A stretch of DNA of 64,000 nt. It comes from Paraburkholderia phenoliruptrix (GTDB lineage: Bacteria > Pseudomonadota > Gammaproteobacteria > Burkholderiales > Burkholderiaceae). The notes beneath the pieces were generated by a model. That model ran no database searches. It saw only the letters and a program-made list of their open reading frames with translations, and was not told the DNA's origin. The stretch is from assembly GCF_902859825.1 (NCBI RefSeq), contig NZ_CADIKB010000025.1, forward strand, positions 35,108 through 99,107. Direction: 5' to 3'. Positions 17,747 through 26,977 of this stretch are shown piece by piece; within the stretch, counting starts at the first letter, position 1; the number at the start of each line of letters is the position of its first letter. A program made the translations under genes and the position numbers.

Positions 17747-18242
17747 GAGTACCGATATCGCAGCTAATAATGCTCGCGGTGGAAATAAAATGGGCTTGGC
17801 TAAAAGAACGCGAAGCCTGCGCGCTATTCACGCTTGATGGACATGCACTGCGTGCAAGCGAAACTTGCAACGCTTCTCCCGATGCGCAAAAATCGCATCT
17901 GGAAATCATGTACATAAAATCCAGGATTTGGGGAATTGGCCGCCATTGCTCGAACCGCGCCCGCGCGCCCCGGTGCCCCGGTGCCCCGAAGCAGCTTCAG
18001 CGTATGGAAGGCGATTCTAGCATTCAAATAATTTTGCTTGCAGCCAGCGTGCACGCCCTTGTATTCAGTAGGGCTTCTTATTGGTTATTGCATTATGCGT
18101 ATCGTCGACGTGAAAGCGATGCAGTAAAACAGAGAACATCAGCTCAGCGTCCGTGCTATGTTCCGACGACACTGCGCGACACTGCGCATTGAAAACCCAC
18201 GCACAGGAAAACGTACTAAAACTCGGGAAAGGAGACATTGCC
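17747..18242. other. Intergenic, no gene seen
   Basis: 496 bp upstream of both the H-NS-tail gene and the exporter. Lower GC than average. It contains a short direct repeat of CCGGTGCC around 17970-17985. No convincing ORF or hairpin with a T-run. Confidence 0.45.
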
Positions 18243-18878
18243 ATGCCAGCCTCAACTGCCGTCCTCACCATCCTCGCTGCGCTGCTATTGGGCGCGATGA
18301 GTCCGGGGCCGAGCTTCGTCATCGTCGCGCGCAATGCAATCGGTCTGTCGCGCGGCGACGGTCTTGCAACGGCACTCGGCATGGGAATCGGCGGCGTGTT
18401 CTTTAGCGGTATCGCGTTGCTCGGCTTGTACACGTTGCTTGCCACCGTCGAATGGCTTTATATCGGCCTCAAAGTAGCCGGCGGGTTTTACCTGGTTTAT
18501 CTCGCCTCGAAGATCTGGCGCGGCGCCGCCAAACCGCTTGCATTCGACGCGGCCCAACGCGCCTCGACCAATCCACGCAAATCGTTCTGGATTGGCCTCA
18601 GTACGCAACTCAGCAATCCGAAAACAGCGGTGTACTACGGCAGTATCTTCGCCGCGCTTTTGCCGCAGCATCCGCCGCTGTGGTGTTATTTCGCGTTGCC
18701 GCCCGCGATCTTCGGCATCGAGGCGGGCTGGTACACCGTTGTCGCCTTATGCTTTTCGAGCAAGCGTCCGCGCGAAATCTATCTGCAGTGGAAGGCCTGG
18801 ATCGATCGCATCGCCGCCGGCGCGGTCGCCGTTCTCGGCTTGCGTCTCATCGTGACGGCGCACAAAGTGGGCATCTGA
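18243..18878 (+). CDS. LysE/RhtB-family amino-acid exporter
   Basis: 211 residues from the ATG after GGAAAGGAGAC. Family signature near the N-terminus (LLGAMSPGPSFVIVARNAIGLSRGDGLATALGMGIGG) followed by about five hydrophobic segments and LSTQLSNPKTAVYYGSIFAALLP. LysE/RhtB proteins export amino acids such as lysine, threonine or homoserine lactones from the cytoplasm. The frame is open 30 codons further up, but the ribosome site fixes the start here. Substrate not predictable. Confidence 0.88.
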   Translation: MPASTAVLTILAALLLGAMSPGPSFVIVARNAIGLSRGDGLATALGMGIGGVFFSGIALLGLYTLLATVEWLYIGLKVAGGFYLVYLASKIWRGAAKPLAFDAAQRASTNPRKSFWIGLSTQLSNPKTAVYYGSIFAALLPQHPPLWCYFALPPAIFGIEAGWYTVVALCFSSKRPREIYLQWKAWIDRIAAGAVAVLGLRLIVTAHKVGI

Positions 18879-18992
18879 CACCGCGTCCAGAAAAGCGGCT
18901 TGGCCGGTGGCCGCGGCAAGCCGGCCCCAAACAGGGTCACATAGGCGAGCGCGAAGACAGAGAACAGTTACAAGTTAAATGTTGACGCTGGT

Positions 18993-19016
18993 GTGCCACA
19001 GCGGTTACTGTGGCAC
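18993..19016 (+). promoter_or_regulatory. Perfect hairpin ahead of cold-shock gene
   Basis: GTGCCACAG / CTGTGGCAC, 9-bp perfect stem with a 6-base loop, ~140 bp before the cold-shock ATG. Cold-shock mRNAs usually have a long structured leader, so this may be part of it, or a terminator/operator. The function is inference. Confidence 0.45.
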
Positions 19017-19152
19017 CCGAAGTTCAAGAAGTTCGATTGCTGTTCATCAATGTCTCGCTCCCTCAGCGGTATTCGTTGTCCTCTCCCTCCTTGACGCTTC
19101 TCCCGCTCTGTCGCAGGGCATATTTTCTATTTTCTTTTCTCAAGGATTCTTC

Positions 19153-19356
19153 ATGGATACCGGTACCGTTAAGTGGTTCAACGACAGCAAAGGCTTCGGC
19201 TTCATCACGCCGGACAAGGGCGGCGACGACCTGTTCGCGCACTTCTCAGAAATCCGTGCTGACGGCTTCAAGACGCTCGCTGAAAATCAGAAGGTGAGCT
19301 TCGAAACGAAGCAAGGCCCCAAGGGTCTGCAAGCGGCCAACATCAAGCCACTCTAA
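19153..19356 (+). CDS. cspA: Cold-shock domain protein
   Basis: 67 residues, a complete single cold-shock domain: GTVKWFNDSKGFGFITPD with RNP1 (KGFGFI) and RNP2 (DLFAHFSEI), ending QAANIKPL. Single-strand nucleic-acid binder and RNA chaperone. It starts at the ATG 19153 after CAAGGATTC; a spacer of more than 150 bp upstream would form a long leader as is usual for csp genes. Which csp paralogue it is cannot be told. Confidence 0.93.
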   Translation: MDTGTVKWFNDSKGFGFITPDKGGDDLFAHFSEIRADGFKTLAENQKVSFETKQGPKGLQAANIKPL

Positions 19357-19373
19357 GTCAAGTTTGAAGGGCT

Positions 19374-19395
19374 CGGTGTCCGGCATCGGACACCG
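19374..19395 (+). terminator. Hairpin after cold-shock gene
   Basis: CGGTGTCCG / CGGACACCG, 9-bp perfect stem, 4-base loop, 18 bp after the stop. No T-run follows, so it may be a stabilising or Rho-assisted 3' end. Confidence 0.5.
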
Positions 19396-19646
19396 GGCTG
19401 CAGCGACATCCTCGCGGAGCTTCGTCTCCCACAGTTGGCGCGCGATCGCTTTGGAGTTGCAGCCGTACCGGCAACTCGCCCGAGCGCCAAACGCCTCGTT
19501 GCACCTCATTCCCCTTTCGGCTTCAACGCCTTTTAGCTTTTCGGCTGTGTTCTGATTCGGCTCGCAATGGCTTCGAATCGGCTCGTCCGCGCGACTCAAT
19601 GGAAGTTCGCACGGCGGGCGCGCACTCGCACATTATTAAAATACAA

Positions 19647-19871
19647 ATGCAAAGCAAACATATTCATCATTACAACGGCTATGCCGTCAAACCTTCGGCG
19701 CATCGTCTGCCTGACGGTAGTTTCTCGTCCAACCTGCTGCTCGAACGCGCCGACAGTGCGCGCAGCGAAAGCTTGTATCAGTTCTACTCACTCGATTATT
19801 TCGCCGACGAAGAAGAGGCGCTGGAGCATTCGGCGCGCTGGGCGCACGAGTGGGTCGATACGCGCGGTTGA
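19647..19871 (+). CDS. Small hypothetical protein
   Basis: 74 residues from the ATG at 19647 (the frame opens earlier but without coding character). Sequence like MQSKHIHHYNGYAVKPSAHR, then LLLERADSARSESLYQFYSLDYF and an acidic, Trp-containing end (HSARWAHEWVDT). No family assigned; the composition fits a folded small protein. The ribosome site is weak. Confidence 0.62.
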   Translation: MQSKHIHHYNGYAVKPSAHRLPDGSFSSNLLLERADSARSESLYQFYSLDYFADEEEALEHSARWAHEWVDTRG

Positions 19872-20074
19872 CGTAACAATGAGCGCGCAAAGTTCGACGT
19901 TCTGACTTTTTGCCGCTTTCTGAAGAGGCACGGCTTCGCAACAGCCGCGCCTTGCCTGCCCGATTTTGCGGCACGCGGATAAAGAATCCGCTTCGACAGC
20001 CGTTATGCGAACTATGGCGCGGCCTCGCCCGCGCCCTTTCCCATTTCGCGCTCAACGCACTGTCGAATCCAATA

Positions 20075-21634
20075 ATGAACCGACTGACACTGAAACAGAA
20101 GTTGTGGGTGCCGCTGCTGCTTTGCTGGGCGGCGCTGCTGATCGTCACCGTAGTCAACGCGTTCGAAGCGCGTAGCGCGCAGATGGACGCACGCCGATCG
20201 GCGCTTGCCGATGTCACCGACATGGCGGCGTCGATCGTCGCCGATTACGCGAAGCAGGCCGACGCCGGCAAGCTTTCCGTCGACGACGCCAAGCAGCAGG
20301 CCATCGCCCGCGTCGTCGCACAGCGCTACGGCAAGTCCGGCTACGTGACGATCGTGCGCAGCGACTCGGTGATGGTCGCTCACCCGATGAGCCCGCAACT
20401 CAACGGCAAGGACATGAGCGGCTTTCGCGACGCTAAGGGCAACGCGCTGTACCACGACATCGCCGCGGCAGGCGGTTCCGCCGAAGGCTCCGGCTACCTG
20501 CGCTACTGGTGGCCGAAACCCGGCGAGACGAAGCCGAGCGAAAAAATCGGCTATGTGAAGCGCTTCGCTCCGTGGAACTGGGACTTTATCGCCGGCGCCT
20601 ATATGGACGACATCCAGGCGCAGTTCTACAGGACGCTGCTGCGCTCCGGCGCCATGCTGCTGGTGCTGGGTGTGCTGGTGTCGTTCGTCGCGTCGCGGGT
20701 GGTGCGCAACGTGTCGCGCTCGATCGGCGGGGAGCCGTCCGTGGCGGCGCACATCGCCATGCGCATCGCTCGCGGCGACCTGGCAACGCCTATCGACTTG
20801 CGCCGCGACGACTCGTCGAGTCTGCTCTTCTCGTTGCGCGAAATGCGCGATCAACTCGCGGCCACCGTCGCGCGCATCAAGAGTTCGGCGGAGACGATCA
20901 CGGTGGCGTCGAAGGAAATCGCCGCAGGCAACCTCGACCTGTCGAGCCGCACGGAAGAACAGGCCGCGTCGTTGCAGCAAACCGCCGCCAGCATGGACGA
21001 ACTCACCAAGACCGTCACGCAGAACGCCGACAACGCGGCAACCGCGTCCGAACTGGCGAAGGACGCGTCGAGCGTCGCCGCGCGCGGCGGCGAAGTCGTC
21101 AACGATGTAGTAGAGAAAATGGCCGGCATTACGGACAGTTCGCGCAAGATCGGCGAAATCATCAACGTGATCGAAGGCATTGCGTTCCAGACGAACATTC
21201 TCGCGCTCAATGCCGCCGTGGAAGCCGCGCGCGCCGGTGAGGAAGGACGCGGCTTCGCGGTCGTGGCGGGCGAGGTTCGCAATCTCGCGCAACGCAGCGC
21301 GACGGCAGCCAAAGAGATCAAGGTGCTGATCGACCAGTCCGTCCAACAGGTCGGCGAAGGTTCAACGCTGGCCGGCAAGGCGGGCAGCACGATCGGCGAG
21401 GTGGTCGAGGCCGTGCGCCGGGTCACGGCGATCATGAACGAGATCTCGGCGGCTTCGAAGGAACAAAGCTCCGGCATCGGCGAAGTGAACCTCGCGATTC
21501 GCCAGATGGACGACGTTACTCAGCGCAACGCGGCGCTGGTCGAGCAGGCCGCGGCCGCCGCAGGGTCGCTCGACGAGCAGACTGAGCAGTTGCGCGAAGC
21601 CGTCGCCGTGTTCAAGGTCGGACAGCCCGCCTGA
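20075..21634 (+). CDS. Methyl-accepting chemotaxis protein, sCache_2 type
   Basis: 519 residues from the ATG at 20075 (MNRLTLKQKLWVPLLLCW). TM1 ~11-33, a single-Cache periplasmic domain ~40-185 (QRYGKSGYVTIVRSD, HPMSPQLNGKDM, RYWWPKPGE, FAPWNWDFIAGAYMDDI), TM2 ~188-208, HAMP, methylation helices and the AFQTNILALNAAVEAARAGEEGRGF tip region. sCache_2 receptors commonly bind short carboxylates. It lacks a WETF tail. The frame extends upstream, but the conserved opening sits here. Confidence 0.92.
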   Translation: MNRLTLKQKLWVPLLLCWAALLIVTVVNAFEARSAQMDARRSALADVTDMAASIVADYAKQADAGKLSVDDAKQQAIARVVAQRYGKSGYVTIVRSDSVMVAHPMSPQLNGKDMSGFRDAKGNALYHDIAAAGGSAEGSGYLRYWWPKPGETKPSEKIGYVKRFAPWNWDFIAGAYMDDIQAQFYRTLLRSGAMLLVLGVLVSFVASRVVRNVSRSIGGEPSVAAHIAMRIARGDLATPIDLRRDDSSSLLFSLREMRDQLAATVARIKSSAETITVASKEIAAGNLDLSSRTEEQAASLQQTAASMDELTKTVTQNADNAATASELAKDASSVAARGGEVVNDVVEKMAGITDSSRKIGEIINVIEGIAFQTNILALNAAVEAARAGEEGRGFAVVAGEVRNLAQRSATAAKEIKVLIDQSVQQVGEGSTLAGKAGSTIGEVVEAVRRVTAIMNEISAASKEQSSGIGEVNLAIRQMDDVTQRNAALVEQAAAAAGSLDEQTEQLREAVAVFKVGQPA

Positions 21635-21701
21635 TCGCGCGAGCCGACTGACGAGAAGCCGCGGGTTGCGATTGCGTCGCGGCGGGTTTCTCGCAGGCAT
21701 A

Positions 21702-21731
21702 AAAAAAGGTGCCGCGAACGGCACCTTTTTT
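21702..21731. terminator. Bidirectional terminator
   Basis: AAAAAAGGTGCCG-CGAA-CGGCACCTTTTTT: a 13-bp symmetric stem with A/T runs on both sides, between the convergent chemoreceptor (ends 21634) and porin (ends 21756) genes. It should stop transcription in both directions. Confidence 0.9.
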
Positions 21732-21755
21732 ACAACAAGCAGCTTCTGCTGAAGC

Positions 21756-22898
21756 TTAGAAGCGGTGACGCAGACCGACCGTAGCAGCCGTCTGGTTCTT
21801 CGACGACGACGGAGCTTGCGTGATGTCGCCGCTGTAGATCGAAGCGACACCGCCGTCGCCCATTGCGTGCTGGTACACGGCTTGAGCGTAGACGTCCGTA
21901 CGACGCGACAGCGCGTAGTCAGCCTGCAGGCCGATCTGGTGGTAACGCACCGAGCTCGAGCCGCCGTTTGCAGCAACGCCGTAGCCCTTACCGTCCGTGA
22001 ACGTGTAGGCAACGCCCAGGCCCAGCGCCGGGGTCAGGTTGTACTTGCCGTTGACTTCGTAGTTGTTGGCACGCAGCGATTGCTGAACGCCTGCCACGTT
22101 GTCGATGCGCGATTGCGTCCACGCCAGACCGACCGTAGCCGGGCCGAACGAGTACGAACCCGCTGCGCCGAATTCACGCTGACGGAAGTTGCCGGCGAGA
22201 CCCAGGAACGCGCCGTCCGAAGCGCCGCCGTTCGTTGCCGTGCCTGCAGCGTTCGTCGCGCCCGGGTTGTTCTGCTGTGCGTAAGCAGCGCCCAAACGCA
22301 GACCTTGCCACTGGTAGGCAGCGCCCAGGCTGTATTCGCGGTTGTTCGCGAATGCGCCAGCCTGGTTCGAGAAGCCGTACGTGCCGCCGAACGTGAAGCC
22401 AGCGTAGTTCGCGCTCGTGTACTTGACCGAGTTGTTAACCGCGAAGCCGCCGTTCGTGTTCAGGTTGTCGTTGTTGAACGGATGCGCGAAGTACGTGCCG
22501 CCCCAGCTGCCGGTTGCGGTCAGCGGTGCGAGGAAGTCTTGCGCTGCGTCGTATTGACGGCCCAGCGTGACGGTACCGAATTGTGCGCTCGACAGACCGA
22601 CGAAGGCCTGACGGTTGAACATGCCGTTGTTGTTCGCGAAGCGGCCGTTGTTGACGTTAAAACCGCTTTCCAACGTGAAGATTGCCTTCAGGCCGTTGCC
22701 CAGGTCTTCCGAGCCGCGCAGACCGAAGCGGCTTTGGTCGATGCCGCCGCTGCCGGCTGCCCACTTCGAATTGTGAGCAACGTTGCTCGTGTAGGTCACG
22801 CCGGCGTCCAGCAAGCCGTACAGGGTGACGCTGCTCTGTGCGTGAGCGACGGAAGCGAACGATGCGGCAACCGCAACGACGATAAGACTCTTTTTCAT
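21756..22898 (-). CDS. Outer-membrane porin, Burkholderia Gram-negative porin type
   Basis: 380 residues from the ATG at 22898 with AGGAG upstream. Signal peptide of about 20 residues (ending VAHAQ), then SSVTLYGLLDAGVTYTSN, RFGLRGSEDLGNGLKAIF, NRQAFVGLSSAQFGTVTLGRQYD and the C-terminal VGLRHRF strand ending in Phe, all typical of 16-strand trimeric general porins. It allows diffusion of small hydrophilic solutes. Codon use is highly biased as in abundant proteins. The reading frame continues upstream but is not coding there. Confidence 0.93.
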   Translation of the reverse strand: MKKSLIVVAVAASFASVAHAQSSVTLYGLLDAGVTYTSNVAHNSKWAAGSGGIDQSRFGLRGSEDLGNGLKAIFTLESGFNVNNGRFANNNGMFNRQAFVGLSSAQFGTVTLGRQYDAAQDFLAPLTATGSWGGTYFAHPFNNDNLNTNGGFAVNNSVKYTSANYAGFTFGGTYGFSNQAGAFANNREYSLGAAYQWQGLRLGAAYAQQNNPGATNAAGTATNGGASDGAFLGLAGNFRQREFGAAGSYSFGPATVGLAWTQSRIDNVAGVQQSLRANNYEVNGKYNLTPALGLGVAYTFTDGKGYGVAANGGSSSVRYHQIGLQADYALSRRTDVYAQAVYQHAMGDGGVASIYSGDITQAPSSSKNQTAATVGLRHRF

Positions 22899-23651
22899 GC
22901 GTGGGACTCCTGTTCGATAAATTTCGCAAGGGGAGCGAGACCGGCCTCGACAGCGCACCGAGGCGCCGCCGCCCTTAGCCGAACCCTCGTGGAACGGCCG
23001 GGCACCCTTTAAACGAAGCGTGAGTGTAGGGGGACACCCTAATACCGGCGCGGACAATTCACGCAACACGGTCTTGCCGGATCGGCAATAATCGAACGGG
23101 AGTGTTCGCTAAGTCCTTGTTTTTGTACGATAAAGCAGAAAAAATGGCGTGCACGCTGCCAGCGCTAGCCATAAATCATTGGCAACTTTTCAATAAACAA
23201 AGTTGCGCAGATGCAACAGGTTGTAATACCCACGAAGTAATCAGCGAGGTGAAAGCCCCATTAAAAACTGCCAGCGCTGCTTATGAATTGAGCAACTGGA
23301 ACGCGCAGAAAGGCCCCATCATTTTTATTTTAAGAGTTTGGGAACTTAGTTCAATCGATATTGTCGGCTTAAACACCGCTTACTCGTACCTGCACTTAAT
23401 GCCACCTTTCCTCGCGGCAAATGAAAAGCCGCCTCTGAGGCGGCTCTTGCGCGATCACGGCGAAGACCCCGTATTGACTTTATTTCTCTCTATTTAATCA
23501 GTGAAGCCTTCAGCACGGGCGTGTCCGGAGGTGAACTGCGGCGCCGACCGCCGCGTGACTTACCCGGTGCTGAAAGCGGACGGCAATGCATCGAACAGCC
23601 TTCCATCTACATTAACGGCACGGCCGTTCGTCTTTTGACGCCGTAGTTTCC
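22899..23651. other. Porin upstream region, A+T-rich part, no firm gene
   Basis: About 750 bp. The first ~200 bp should carry the porin promoter and leader. 23100-23500 is A+T-rich with a 131-codon frame that I do not believe codes (see rejected list). Otherwise only the hairpin at 23427 is noteworthy. Confidence 0.45.
23427..23445 (-). terminator. Hairpin with T-run on minus strand
   Basis: AGCCGCC-N5-GGCGGCT stem; read on the minus strand it is followed by TTTTC. It could end transcription from the gene at 23652-23864, ~200 bp upstream on that strand. Confidence 0.55.
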
Positions 23652-23864
23652 CTAATTCCAACACCGGTCTGCGTAACGTTGTGCTCCTGCCTCTGACTCG
23701 TCCTCGGCCTCGCCGAGCGCATCTTCGTCCCCGGGAGAGCTGCCGGGCGCGAGCGGATCGGTTTGCGGCGGCATGCCGGGCAGCGGACGCGGCTGCTCGT
23801 CAGGCGCATCGAGCGGCTCATTCGACGGGTCGGCGACGGGGTCTATCGTGGGGTCGGTTTGCAT
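23652..23864 (-). CDS. Small acidic Pro-rich protein
   Basis: 70 residues from the ATG at 23864, with ACAGGAG just upstream. Very rich in Pro, Asp and Glu (TDPTIDPVADPSNEP, GDEDALGEAEDESEAG), so probably disordered. No family known. The good ribosome site and three-base periodicity argue for a real gene. Confidence 0.62.
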   Translation of the reverse strand: MQTDPTIDPVADPSNEPLDAPDEQPRPLPGMPPQTDPLAPGSSPGDEDALGEAEDESEAGAQRYADRCWN

Positions 23865-24405
23865 GATGGGCTCCTGTGGAAGGGAAGGTCTCCCATCCCA
23901 AGGGGCGCAACGGCTATACCCGCTGCAGGCTGCCTCCTTCCGCGGCCCAACAGCCTGGCTCGCCGATGTAGAAACTGCCCACAGTCGATGCTGAAATTTC
24001 AAGCGTCGTCGGTGTGCCGGGCTACAGTTCAGCGAGGATCGTCGACGCGAGCGGGCCGATTGTCCGCCGTGGCAATCAGAAAAGGCTCGAGGCCGAAGAG
24101 CCATGCAAAGCAGAAGGTGATGCGCGCAAGCAGGCTGGGCGGGCGCCGTCGCGCGCGTTCGACGACGCCCGAAAGCGGCGCGGCCAGCATGGATTCCGGC
24201 TGCGAAAAGTCAGGAGCGGTCTGGTTGTGTCGCATGGCGGCAGTGTTATTGATCTTGTCGGGACGCGGAGCTTTAGCAACGCGCGTGCCAGCCGTGGCGC
24301 GGCGAACGTTGTCATGCTCGGTGCGAGTCGGCAGCCTATTCGTCGGTCGGTGTTTACCCGCTACCCCTTGGTTCGTACTTGCACACGGGCAAAACGCGAC
24401 CGAGA

Positions 24406-24421
24406 ATGTAAGCGCTATCAT
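24406..24421. promoter_or_regulatory. LacI-family operator O1
   Basis: ATGTAAGC-GCTATCAT: a 16-bp imperfect palindrome with the central AGCGCT typical of LacI/GalR operators. An almost identical copy lies 78 bp downstream. The likely binder is the LacI-family protein encoded at 27072. Confidence 0.65.
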
Positions 24422-24483
24422 TTGACACGCGACAGCCTGGAACCGGCCACCTTCGGAACCACCACCCTCGGCATCGCGTGTAA

Positions 24484-24499
24484 ATGTAAGCGCTACCAT
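24484..24499. promoter_or_regulatory. LacI-family operator O2
   Basis: ATGTAAGC-GCTACCAT, differing from O1 in one base, same orientation, centre-to-centre 78 bp. It lies ~160 bp before the MFS start. The pair could allow looping. Confidence 0.65.
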
Positions 24500-24657
24500 A
24501 CCCGCGGGCCTACTCGAGTGCGGTAGGCATCGCAGCAAAAAGGGCGAAGACCCTGCCCCACCGCGCGTTCCCCGCAACGCGCGATTTCTGGCCGCCCGGC
24601 ATCGCATCGGCGCGGCCGCCCTAGCCGAACCGCAAACATGAAACGGAGACAACGATC

Positions 24658-25977
24658 ATGAGCGCAATCCCCAGTCACGAGCAGGCCCCGCCCAAAATCC
24701 GCCGCGCGCAGGTCGTGGCGCTCACGCTCCTGATGGTGAGCGGCATCGTCAATTACCTGGACCGCGGCACGCTCGCCGTCGCCAATCCGTTGATCCGTCA
24801 CGACATGGGCCTGACGCTCGGGCAAATGGGCGTGCTGCTCTCGGCGTTCTCGTGGAGCTATGCGCTCTTTCAGTTGCCGGTCGGCGGGCTCGTCGACAGG
24901 ATCGGGCCGCGCAAGCTGCTCGGCATGGGCCTGATCCTGTGGTCGCTTGCGCAGGCGGCCGGCGGCTTCGTGTCCACCTTCGGCTGGTTCGTGCTCGCGC
25001 GAATTCTGCTCGGGATCGGCGAAGCGCCGCAGTTTCCCTCGGCCGCTCGCGTGGTGAGCAACTGGTTTCCGCTGCGCGAACGCGGCAAACCGACCGGCAT
25101 CTTCAACTCCGCGTCGCCGCTCGGGACCGCGCTCGCGCCGCTGTGCCTCTCGGTGCTCGTCGTGAATTTCCACTGGCGCTGGGCCTTCATCGTGACGGGC
25201 ATCACGGGCCTCGTCGTGGCGGCCGTGTGGTTCGCGCTCTACCGCGACCCGGCCAAGGCGACCATGAGTGAAGCCGAACGCCGCTATCTGGCAGGCGATG
25301 AGGCCGACCGCAAGCCGGCGCCCGCCGTCACTTTCGCCGACTGGCGCTCGCTCTTTTCGCACGCCACCACATGGGGCATGCTGATCGGCTTTTTCGGCTC
25401 CGTCTATCTGAACTGGGTCTACCTCACGTGGCTGCCCGGCTATCTGACGATGGAGCGTCACATGAGCCTCATGCACACCGGCGTCGCGGCATCGGTGCCG
25501 TTCTTTTGCGGCTTTCTCGGCGCGCTCACGGCCGGCTGGTTCTCCGACCTGATCACGAGCCGCAGCGCGAGCCCGGTCGCGAGCCGCCGCAATGCCGTGG
25601 TGATTGCGATGCTCGGCATGGTCGCGTTCACGATCCCGGCCGCGCTCGTCGAAAGCAATACGCTTGCGATCGTGTGCATCTCCGTTGTGATCTTTCTGGC
25701 CAACGCGGCGTCCGCGAGTTCGTGGGCGCTCGCCACAGCCGCCGCACCGCCGAACCGCGTCGGCTCGCTCGGCGCGATCCAGAATTTCGGCGGGTTTCTC
25801 GGCGGCGCGCTCGCGCCCATCTTCACCGGCTATATCGCGCAGACGTGGTCATTTGTGCCGGCGCTGCTGACCGCCGCGGGCATCGCCTTCGTCGGCGCAA
25901 TGAGCTACCTGCTGCTGGTGCGCAAGCCGATCGCCGACGAACCCGCCGCTAACGAACCGATGCAGGCGCCGGCATGA
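24658..25977 (+). CDS. MFS transporter, anion:cation symporter (sugar-acid) type
   Basis: 439 residues, 12 hydrophobic segments. Signature NYLDRGTLAVANPLI in the first helix region, GGLVDRIGPRKLLG in the 2-3 loop, and EAPQFPSAARVVSNWFPLRERG, which are characteristic of the ACS family (glucarate, galactarate, glucuronate, hexuronate carriers). The next gene encodes a DapA/KDG-type aldolase/dehydratase, so a hexarate or deoxy-sugar-acid substrate is likely (inference). Start ATG has ACGGAGA upstream. Probably repressed by the LacI protein at 27072 through O1/O2. Confidence 0.88.
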   Translation: MSAIPSHEQAPPKIRRAQVVALTLLMVSGIVNYLDRGTLAVANPLIRHDMGLTLGQMGVLLSAFSWSYALFQLPVGGLVDRIGPRKLLGMGLILWSLAQAAGGFVSTFGWFVLARILLGIGEAPQFPSAARVVSNWFPLRERGKPTGIFNSASPLGTALAPLCLSVLVVNFHWRWAFIVTGITGLVVAAVWFALYRDPAKATMSEAERRYLAGDEADRKPAPAVTFADWRSLFSHATTWGMLIGFFGSVYLNWVYLTWLPGYLTMERHMSLMHTGVAASVPFFCGFLGALTAGWFSDLITSRSASPVASRRNAVVIAMLGMVAFTIPAALVESNTLAIVCISVVIFLANAASASSWALATAAAPPNRVGSLGAIQNFGGFLGGALAPIFTGYIAQTWSFVPALLTAAGIAFVGAMSYLLLVRKPIADEPAANEPMQAPA

Positions 25978-26023
25978 ACGCATGGCCCGCCCGCCTCACG
26001 CATTCTCTTCAGGAGCACTGAAC

Positions 26024-26977
26024 ATGACAATCGCGCAGCAAGCCCGTCCGTCCATTGAAGGCATCGTCCCCGTGATGCTGACGCCGTTCGACGACTCGGG
26101 CGCGATCGACTACGCCGGCCTCGAACGTCTGATTGAGTGGTACATCGCGCACGGATCGGACGCACTCTTCGCGGTCGCGCAGTCGAGCGAAATGCAGTTC
26201 CTCACGCTCGCCGAGCGCGGCGCGCTGGGACGCTTCGTCGTCGAAAAAGTGGCGGGCAGAATTCCCGTCGTGGTGTCCGGCCACATCAGCGACGACCCCG
26301 CCGCGCAAGCCGAAGAGCTGAACGTCGCGGCGGCCACGGGCGCGCAAGGCGTGGTGCTCGTGACTAACCGGCTGGATCCCGCCCGCGAGGGAACACGCGC
26401 GTTCGCCGCGAATCTCGAGCGGCTGCTCGCGCGTCTTCCCGCGGATGTACCGCTTGGCCTCTATGAATGCCCGGCGCCGTACCGCCGGCTTCTTTCGGAT
26501 GACGAACTAAAGCTGTGCATCGACACGGGCCGTTTCATCATGCTAAAGGACGTGAGTTGCGATCTGCCGACCGTCAAACGCCGCGTCGCGCTCGCGCAGG
26601 GCTCGTCGCTCAAGATTCTGAACGCCAACGCGGCCATTGCGTGGGACGCGATGAAAGCCGGTTCGGCAGGCTTTAACGGCGTGTTCACGAACTTTCATCC
26701 GGACCTGTACAACTGGCTGCGCAACCACGCTGCACAGGACCCGGCGCTCGCCGAAGAACTCGCCACCTTCCTCGTGCTTGCCGCGGTCTCCGAATCGCTC
26801 GGCTACCCGGCGCTCGCCAAGATGTACCACCAGCGCATCGGCACCTTCCACTCGATTCGCTGCCGCGTGATCGACTACGACGTGCGCGAACGATTCTGGG
26901 CGCTCGATGCGATTCTCGACAAGATCGTCGCGGGCACCGAGCATTTTCGCGCGCGCATCGCGGCGCTGGGTGCGTAG
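26024..26977 (+). CDS. Dihydrodipicolinate synthase/N-acetylneuraminate lyase family enzyme
   Basis: 317 residues from the ATG at 26024 with CAGGAGC upstream. TIM barrel of the DapA family: GIVPVMLTPFDDSGAIDY, the Tyr in GLYECPAPYR (~146), and the Schiff-base Lys in FIMLKDVSCD (~175). Members act on pyruvate-type donors: KDG aldolases, 5-dehydro-4-deoxyglucarate dehydratases, NAL, DapA. Next to a sugar-acid carrier and LacI regulator it is probably catabolic, not the lysine-biosynthesis DapA. Exact substrate open. Confidence 0.82.
   Translation: MTIAQQARPSIEGIVPVMLTPFDDSGAIDYAGLERLIEWYIAHGSDALFAVAQSSEMQFLTLAERGALGRFVVEKVAGRIPVVVSGHISDDPAAQAEELNVAAATGAQGVVLVTNRLDPAREGTRAFAANLERLLARLPADVPLGLYECPAPYRRLLSDDELKLCIDTGRFIMLKDVSCDLPTVKRRVALAQGSSLKILNANAAIAWDAMKAGSAGFNGVFTNFHPDLYNWLRNHAAQDPALAEELATFLVLAAVSESLGYPALAKMYHQRIGTFHSIRCRVIDYDVRERFWALDAILDKIVAGTEHFRARIAALGA

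Larger units (their letters stand above)
23865..24657. other. Intergenic before MFS gene, holds two LacI-type operators
   Basis: 793 bp. The distal part (23865-24390) shows frames on both strands that look non-coding. The part near 24400-24500 holds two matched palindromic sites (listed separately) in front of the MFS/aldolase genes. Confidence 0.5.

Noticed and set aside
23102..23497. 131-codon plus-strand frame upstream of the porin
   Set aside because: A+T-rich, no ribosome site, composition unlike neighbouring genes, no domain pattern. More likely promoter/leader DNA.
24029..24652. 207-codon minus-strand frame before the MFS gene
   Set aside because: Covers the LacI operators, no ribosome site, no recognisable family.
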